DNA from: Actinomycetales bacterium
GTDB lineage: Bacteria; Actinomycetota; Actinomycetes; Actinomycetales; Cellulomonadaceae
Direction of reading: 5' to 3'
DNA length: 10,409 nucleotides
Assembly: GCA_015655615.1 (NCBI GenBank)
Contig: JAATES010000279.1
Span: 1 to 10,409 of the forward strand
Part shown: one piece after another, positions 6,998 through 10,409 of the stretch
Layout of the letters: every line of letters starts with the position of its first letter
Numbering within the stretch: the stretch's first letter is position 1
The notes under the pieces: generated by a model
Database searches by the model: none
What the model was told of the DNA's origin: nothing
What the model saw: only the letters and a program-made list of their open reading frames with translations
Made by a program: the position numbers and the translations under genes

Positions 6998-7003
6998 AGC
7001 ATA
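6998..7003 (-). promoter_or_regulatory. Candidate -10 hexamer (TATGCT) for manC
   Basis: TATGCT on the minus strand ends 6 bases before the manC ATG, so a transcript would start at or beside the start codon. The absence of a Shine-Dalgarno sequence agrees with a leaderless message. The expected -35 position (about 7021-7026) does not resemble TTGACA and is instead covered by one arm of an inverted repeat. Confidence 0.35.
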
Positions 7004-7011
7004 GTGAGTGG

Positions 7012-7028
7012 CGTCCCGCCGGGGGACG
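7012..7028. repeat. Inverted repeat in the manC-sdhC divergent region
   Basis: CGTCCC and GGGACG are perfect 6-base arms around a 5-base centre (GCCGG). The repeat lies where the -35 element of the candidate manC promoter would be, and 44 bases upstream of the candidate sdhC -10. It could be an operator for a dimeric regulator, or chance in GC-rich DNA. Confidence 0.35.
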
Positions 7029-7071
7029 GAACCACAGGACCGGACAGCACGATCCGGCGCCGCGGACCGTG

Positions 7072-7077
7072 TAAGTT
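7072..7077 (+). promoter_or_regulatory. Candidate -10 hexamer (TAAGTT) for the sdh operon
   Basis: TAAGTT fits TANNNT and is the only reasonable plus-strand -10 box seen in the gap before sdhC. No good -35 is visible at 16-18 bases upstream. It would give a 5' leader of about 115-120 bases before sdhC. Just downstream is a partial palindrome, GTGT-N5-ACAC (7078-7090), and a six-codon frame (7083-7103). Confidence 0.22.
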
Positions 7078-7188
7078 GTGTGATGAACACCGGACCGGGC
7101 TGAGTCTGCCGTCGTCCGTGGCCACGGCCCGCTTGCGGTCCCTGTGGGCACGGCCGCTCCCCCACGGCTCTCCCGCCTGACTCGCCAC

Positions 7189-7194
7189 AGGAGG
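7189..7194 (+). promoter_or_regulatory. Ribosome binding site of sdhC
   Basis: A perfect AGGAGG lies 7 bases before the GTG at 7202 and fixes that codon as the sdhC start. Confidence 0.8.
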
Positions 7195-7201
7195 CGCCGA
7201 A

Positions 7202-7582
7202 GTGCCCAGCGCACCAACCGGCACGTTGTACCGCGGCCGTGAAGGCATGTGGTCATGGGTTGCGCATCGCGTGACCGGCGTGCTCATCTTCTTCTTCCTG
7301 CTCGTCCACATCCTCGACACCGCACTGGTGCGGGTCTCACCCGAGGCCTACAACGCGGTGATCGGGACGTACAAGACCCCGATCATGGGACTTGGCGAGG
7401 CCGGGCTGGTCGCCGCGATCGTCTTCCACGCCTTCAACGGCATCCGCATCATCCTGGTGGACTTCCTGGCCAAGGGCCCGCGATACCAGCGGGTCATGCT
7501 GTGGGTCGTCGTGGGACTGTTCGTCGTGACGATGGCCGGGTTCCTGCCCCGGCACCTCGGCAATGTGTTCGGAGACCACTGA
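7202..7582 (+). CDS. sdhC: Succinate dehydrogenase cytochrome b556 subunit (SdhC)
   Basis: This is one of two small membrane anchor subunits of complex II. It helps bind heme b and the quinone that accepts electrons from succinate. The protein has 126 residues and three hydrophobic segments (about 24-41, 66-88 and 98-115). [10 protein letters not shown] (18-27) is the conserved first-helix motif with S18, H22 and R23 near the quinone site. H76 in FHAFNGIR is the likely heme axial ligand. The start is a GTG with a perfect ribosome binding site. The stop overlaps the sdhD start by one base (TGATG), so the two anchors are translationally coupled, which suits equimolar assembly. Confidence 0.93.
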   Translation: MPSAPTGTLYRGREGMWSWVAHRVTGVLIFFFLLVHILDTALVRVSPEAYNAVIGTYKTPIMGLGEAGLVAAIVFHAFNGIRIILVDFLAKGPRYQRVMLWVVVGLFVVTMAGFLPRHLGNVFGDH

Positions 7583-8034
7583 TGACCACCCCCGCCATCG
7601 CCGATCCCCGGACGCGCTACTCCCGCCGCAAGGCCACCCGGGGCAACTACGAGCTGTACTCCTGGGTGTTCATGCGCGCCTCCGGCGCGATCCTGATCAT
7701 CCTGATCTTCGGCCACCTGTTCGTGAACCTCATGGTGGGCAAGGGCGTCCACGCCATCGACTTCGCCTTCGTCGGCGGCAAGTGGTCCAACCCGGTCTGG
7801 CAGATCTGGGACCTGCTGATGCTCTGGCTCGCGATGATCCATGGCACCAATGGCGTGCGCACGGTCATCAACGACTACGCCCAGCGCGACCTGCTGCGAC
7901 TGTGGCTCAAGATCCTCCTGTACGCGGCGACGATCGTCGTCGTGACCCTGGGAACCCTGGTGATCTTCACCTTCGAGCCATGCCATGCGGGCGCCGATCC
8001 CTCCACAGTCGCCAGTTTCTGCCAGGCCCGCTGA
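7582..8034 (+). CDS. sdhD: Succinate dehydrogenase hydrophobic membrane anchor subunit (SdhD)
   Basis: This is the second membrane anchor of complex II, 150 residues long. A polar N-terminal arm (1-30) precedes three hydrophobic segments (about 34-51, 74-92 and 109-130). R32 in FMRASGAIL matches the conserved helix I arginine motif, and H87 in MIHGTNGVR is the likely second heme ligand, paired with H76 of SdhC. The ATG at 7582 overlaps the sdhC stop and is preceded by GGAGA at 7571-7575. The same frame is open further upstream inside sdhC, but that part is the shadow of sdhC. The C-terminal tail after the last helix holds two cysteines (C134 and C147) of no known role. Confidence 0.9.
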   Translation: MTTPAIADPRTRYSRRKATRGNYELYSWVFMRASGAILIILIFGHLFVNLMVGKGVHAIDFAFVGGKWSNPVWQIWDLLMLWLAMIHGTNGVRTVINDYAQRDLLRLWLKILLYAATIVVVTLGTLVIFTFEPCHAGADPSTVASFCQAR

Positions 8035-8054
8035 CCCGGTCCCCGCTTCACTTC

Positions 8055-8061
8055 AAGGAGG
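8055..8061 (+). promoter_or_regulatory. Ribosome binding site of sdhA
   Basis: AAGGAGG in the 38-base sdhD-sdhA gap ends 11 bases before the ATG at 8073. It rules out a start further upstream in the long open frame that begins inside sdhC. Confidence 0.75.
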
Positions 8062-8072
8062 AATCCACCCCG

Positions 8073-9923
8073 ATGCAGACCCATCGTTACGACGTCGTGA
8101 TCGTTGGTGCCGGCGGCGCCGGAATGCGCGCCGCCCTGGAGTCCTCGAACGAGGTGTCCACCGCGGTGATCTCCAAGCTCTACCCCACCCGCTCGCACAC
8201 CGGCGCCGCCCAGGGCGGGATGTGCGCCGCCCTGGCCAATGTCGAAGAGGACAACTGGGAGTGGCACACGTTCGACACGGTCAAGGGCGGTGACTACCTG
8301 GTCGATCAGGACGCAGCCGAGATCATGGCCAAGGAGGCCATCGAGGCCGTCATCGACCTGGAGCATATGGGCCTGCCCTTCAACCGGACCCCTGAGGGGA
8401 AGATCGATCAGCGGCGCTTCGGCGGTCATACGCGAAACCACGGAGAGGCCGCCGTGCGCCGTGCCTGCTATGCGGCCGACCGCACCGGGCACATGATCCT
8501 GCAGACCCTGTACCAGAACTGCGTGAAGCAGAATGTGGAGTTCTTCAACGAGTTCTACGTTCTGGACCTGCTGGTCGACCACGACCTCTCCCGAGGGCAC
8601 GTCCCCGAGGGCGAGGAGGTCAATGCCACCGGTGTGGTCGCGTACGACCTCGCCAGCGGCGAGATCCACATCTTCCAGGCGAAGTCGATCATCTTCGCCA
8701 CCGGCGGTGCGGGAAAGATCTTCAAGACGACCTCCAATGCTCACACCCTCACCGGTGACGGGATGGCCCTGGCACTGCGGCGAGGTTTCCCGTTGGAGGA
8801 CATGGAGTTCTTCCAGTTCCATCCCACAGGGCTGGCCGGGCTGGGCATCCTGCTGTCCGAGGCTGCTCGTGGTGAAGGCGCCATCCTGCGCAACGGCGAC
8901 GGCGAACGGTTCATGGAGCGCTATGCACCGACGATCAAGGACCTCGCGCCCCGGGACATCGTGGCCCGATCGATGGCGAACGAGGTCCGCGAGGGCCGTG
9001 GCGCCGGCCCGAACAAGGACTACGTGCTGCTGGACCTCACCCACCTGGAGCCCGCGCACATCGACGCGAAGCTGCCCGACATCACCGAGTTCGCGCGCAC
9101 GTACCTGGGAGTCGAGCCGTACACCGAGCCCGTCCCCGTCTACCCCACGGCACACTATGCGATGGGCGGGATCCCCACCAATGTCAGTGCCGAGGTGCTG
9201 CGCGATGCCACGCATGTGGTCCGAGGGCTCTATGCGGCTGGCGAATGCGCCTGCGTCTCGGTTCACGGCTCCAACCGCCTGGGGACCAATTCACTGCTCG
9301 ACATCAACGTGTTCGGCAAGCGGGCCGGACGGGCCGCAGCCGCCTATGCGAAGACCGCCGAGTTCCGCGACCTGCCCGCCGACGCCATCGATGCCACCGT
9401 CGCAGAGCTCGAGGAGATGCGCCGCCGGCCCGATGGCGAGCGCGTCGCGGACGTCCGGCGGGAACTGCAGGAGACCATGGACCGCAATGCCCAGGTGTTC
9501 CGCACCGACGAGTCCCTGCGCCACGCACTCTCAGACATCAGAGCGTTGCAGCGCCGCTACAAGAACGTCTCGGTGCAGGACAAGGGGTCGCTGTTCAACA
9601 CGGACCTGCTCGAGGCCCTGGAACTCGGGTTCCTGCTGGACCTCGCGGAGGTCGTCGTCATCGGCTCGCTGAACCGGCGTGAATCCCGCGGTGGGCACTT
9701 CCGTGAGGACTTCCCGACGCGCGACGACGTCAACTACATGCAGCACACGATGGCGTATCGCCGCCCGCTTGAAGCCGGGGACTCCGACGCGGACGTCGTG
9801 GTGGCCGAGCTCTCACCGCAATCGGCCTTCGAGGCCACCGCCGTTTTCGACGACTACAAACTGGTGCTCGGGGCCAAACCGGTCACCGTGACCCGGTACG
9901 AGCCGATGGAGCGTAAGTACTGA
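8073..9923 (+). CDS. sdhA: Succinate dehydrogenase flavoprotein subunit (SdhA)
   Basis: This is the catalytic subunit of complex II, oxidising succinate to fumarate on covalently bound FAD at the cytoplasmic face of the membrane. It has 616 residues, in or slightly above the usual range. The FAD dinucleotide motif [10 protein letters not shown] is at 12-21. H42 in SHTGAAQGG is the expected covalent FAD site. Substrate-site residues are present: H250 in QFHPTG, R294 in [10 protein letters not shown] (the proton-shuttle arginine), H361 in AHYAMGG, and R402 in [19 protein letters not shown] (208-215) and GLYAAGE (385-391) complete the FAD fold. The C-terminal domain has [14 protein letters not shown] (535-548). 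A plain SdhA is favoured over fumarate reductase FrdA because of the sdhC-sdhD-sdhA-sdhB order with two heme-ligating anchors. The stop overlaps the sdhB start by one base. Confidence 0.97.
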   Translation: MQTHRYDVVIVGAGGAGMRAALESSNEVSTAVISKLYPTRSHTGAAQGGMCAALANVEEDNWEWHTFDTVKGGDYLVDQDAAEIMAKEAIEAVIDLEHMGLPFNRTPEGKIDQRRFGGHTRNHGEAAVRRACYAADRTGHMILQTLYQNCVKQNVEFFNEFYVLDLLVDHDLSRGHVPEGEEVNATGVVAYDLASGEIHIFQAKSIIFATGGAGKIFKTTSNAHTLTGDGMALALRRGFPLEDMEFFQFHPTGLAGLGILLSEAARGEGAILRNGDGERFMERYAPTIKDLAPRDIVARSMANEVREGRGAGPNKDYVLLDLTHLEPAHIDAKLPDITEFARTYLGVEPYTEPVPVYPTAHYAMGGIPTNVSAEVLRDATHVVRGLYAAGECACVSVHGSNRLGTNSLLDINVFGKRAGRAAAAYAKTAEFRDLPADAIDATVAELEEMRRRPDGERVADVRRELQETMDRNAQVFRTDESLRHALSDIRALQRRYKNVSVQDKGSLFNTDLLEALELGFLLDLAEVVVIGSLNRRESRGGHFREDFPTRDDVNYMQHTMAYRRPLEAGDSDADVVVAELSPQSAFEATAVFDDYKLVLGAKPVTVTRYEPMERKY

Positions 9924-10409
9924 TGACTGCCACCCTCGACACTCCGGCTGATGCGACCGCCACGGTCGGTGCCGTCCCGAGCTTCACCGTCACGCTTCGC
10001 GTCCTGCGCTTCAATCCCGAGACCCACGGCGATGCCCCCTACTGGGACGAGTTCCAGGTCCAGGCCTATGGCACCGACCGGATCCTCGACGCGCTGCACA
10101 AGGTCAAGTGGGAGCAGGACGGCTCCCTGACCTTCCGGCGGTCCTGCGCGCACGGCGTCTGCGGGTCCGATGCCATGCGCATCAACGGTCGTAACCGGCT
10201 GGCATGCAAGACGTTGCTGAAGGACGTCAACCCCGACAAGCCCATCACCGTGGAGCCCATCAAGGGACTCCCCGTGATCAAGGACCTGGTCGTCGACATG
10301 GAGCCGTTCTTCGCCTCCTACCGCGACATCATGCCGTTCCTGATCACCAAGGACGGCAAGCACCCCACTGATGAGCGTCCGCAGAGCGCAGCGCAGCATG
10401 CCCGGTTCC
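9923..10409 (+). CDS. sdhB: Succinate dehydrogenase iron-sulfur subunit (SdhB), N-terminal part
   Basis: This subunit carries electrons from FAD in SdhA through three iron-sulfur clusters to the quinone site. The first 162 codons are present, and the gene runs off the right edge. The N-terminal ferredoxin-like domain holds the [2Fe-2S] ligands C75, C80, D83 and C95 (CAHGVCGSD followed by NRLAC). Asp in the third position is normal in SdhB; E. coli SdhB has the same CGSD. VEPIKGLPVIKDLVVDM (114-130) and MEPFFASYRDIMP are family blocks leading towards the C-terminal [4Fe-4S]/[3Fe-4S] domain, which is not in the window. The ATG overlaps the sdhA stop (TGATG), with GGAG about 11 bases upstream. 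Confidence 0.95.
   Translation, partial: MTATLDTPADATATVGAVPSFTVTLRVLRFNPETHGDAPYWDEFQVQAYGTDRILDALHKVKWEQDGSLTFRRSCAHGVCGSDAMRINGRNRLACKTLLKDVNPDKPITVEPIKGLPVIKDLVVDMEPFFASYRDIMPFLITKDGKHPTDERPQSAAQHARF

Larger units (their letters stand above)
6992..7201. other. Divergent intergenic region between manC and sdhC
   Basis: This 210-base gap separates two divergent transcription units. It holds a candidate leaderless manC promoter, an inverted repeat (7012-7028), a candidate sdh -10 box (7072-7077), a GTGT-N5-ACAC partial palindrome (7078-7090), a six-codon reading frame starting with ATG 7083, and the sdhC ribosome binding site. The open manC frame crossing part of it lacks homology and is not counted as coding. 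Confidence 0.6.

Noticed and set aside
6992..7165. 58-codon N-terminal extension of the ManC frame
   Set aside because: It has no family similarity. The nucleotidyltransferase domain begins right after ATG 6991, and the region must hold promoters.
7563..8072. 170-codon N-terminal extension of the SdhA frame
   Set aside because: It overlaps sdhC and sdhD in another frame, has shadow composition, and a strong AAGGAGG site precedes ATG 8073, where homology starts.
7875..9266. Long minus-strand frame (463 codons) opposite sdhD and sdhA
   Set aside because: GC-rich DNA produces such antisense frames; the protein has no recognisable domain and sdhA on the other strand is unambiguous.
10145..10207. 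Missing third cysteine of the SdhB [2Fe-2S] motif (Asp at residue 83)
   Set aside because: Asp at this position is usual in SdhB, including E. coli, so it is not a defect.
1..10409. CRISPR, tRNA, rRNA, insertion sequence or attachment site
   Set aside because: No direct repeat array, transposase, terminal inverted repeats or tRNA-like cloverleaf was seen on either strand.

Overview
The window looks like the chromosome of a high-GC actinobacterium, probably a Micrococcales member (Brachybacterium or Dermabacteraceae-like, though the genus is a guess). The reasons are strong G/C at third codon positions, GTG starts, tightly overlapping genes, an sdhC-sdhD-sdhA-sdhB operon of actinobacterial type, and several starts that look leaderless. 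There is no insertion sequence, tRNA, rRNA or CRISPR array. Gene density is close to complete.

Left part (1-4589): a sulfate-activation and sulfation block. A minus-strand gene runs off the left edge; its N-terminus resembles the PUA-like domain of ATP sulfurylase / APS kinase proteins. Divergent from it is a tightly coupled plus-strand operon: a PAPS-type sulfotransferase, then cysQ (PAP phosphatase), cysD and cysN (the two ATP sulfurylase subunits). Junctions are an 8-base overlap, a 4-base overlap and a 2-base gap. CysDN would make APS. The edge gene is a candidate APS kinase giving PAPS. The sulfotransferase would spend PAPS, and CysQ would clear the PAP by-product. No PAPS reductase or sulfite reductase gene is in view, so this block reads as supplying sulfate esters rather than cysteine. 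The sulfotransferase acceptor is unknown.

Middle part (4595-6991, minus strand): an M20 family amidohydrolase lies downstream of manC, a mannose-1-phosphate guanylyltransferase that makes GDP-mannose. The amidohydrolase converges on cysN with only 5 bases between the stop codons. Neither minus-strand gene has a good Shine-Dalgarno sequence. Both carry a TATGCT hexamer 6-7 bases before a start codon, as expected for leaderless transcripts.

Right part (7202 to the end, plus strand): sdhC, sdhD, sdhA and the first 162 codons of sdhB, the succinate dehydrogenase (complex II) operon of the TCA cycle and respiratory chain. The roughly 210-base divergent region between manC and sdhC holds candidate promoters for both sides, a 6-bp-arm inverted repeat and a six-codon reading frame.

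The succinate dehydrogenase, manC and amidohydrolase genes look like ordinary core genes. The sulfotransferase-cysQ-cysD-cysN operon is the accessory-looking and most interesting part.
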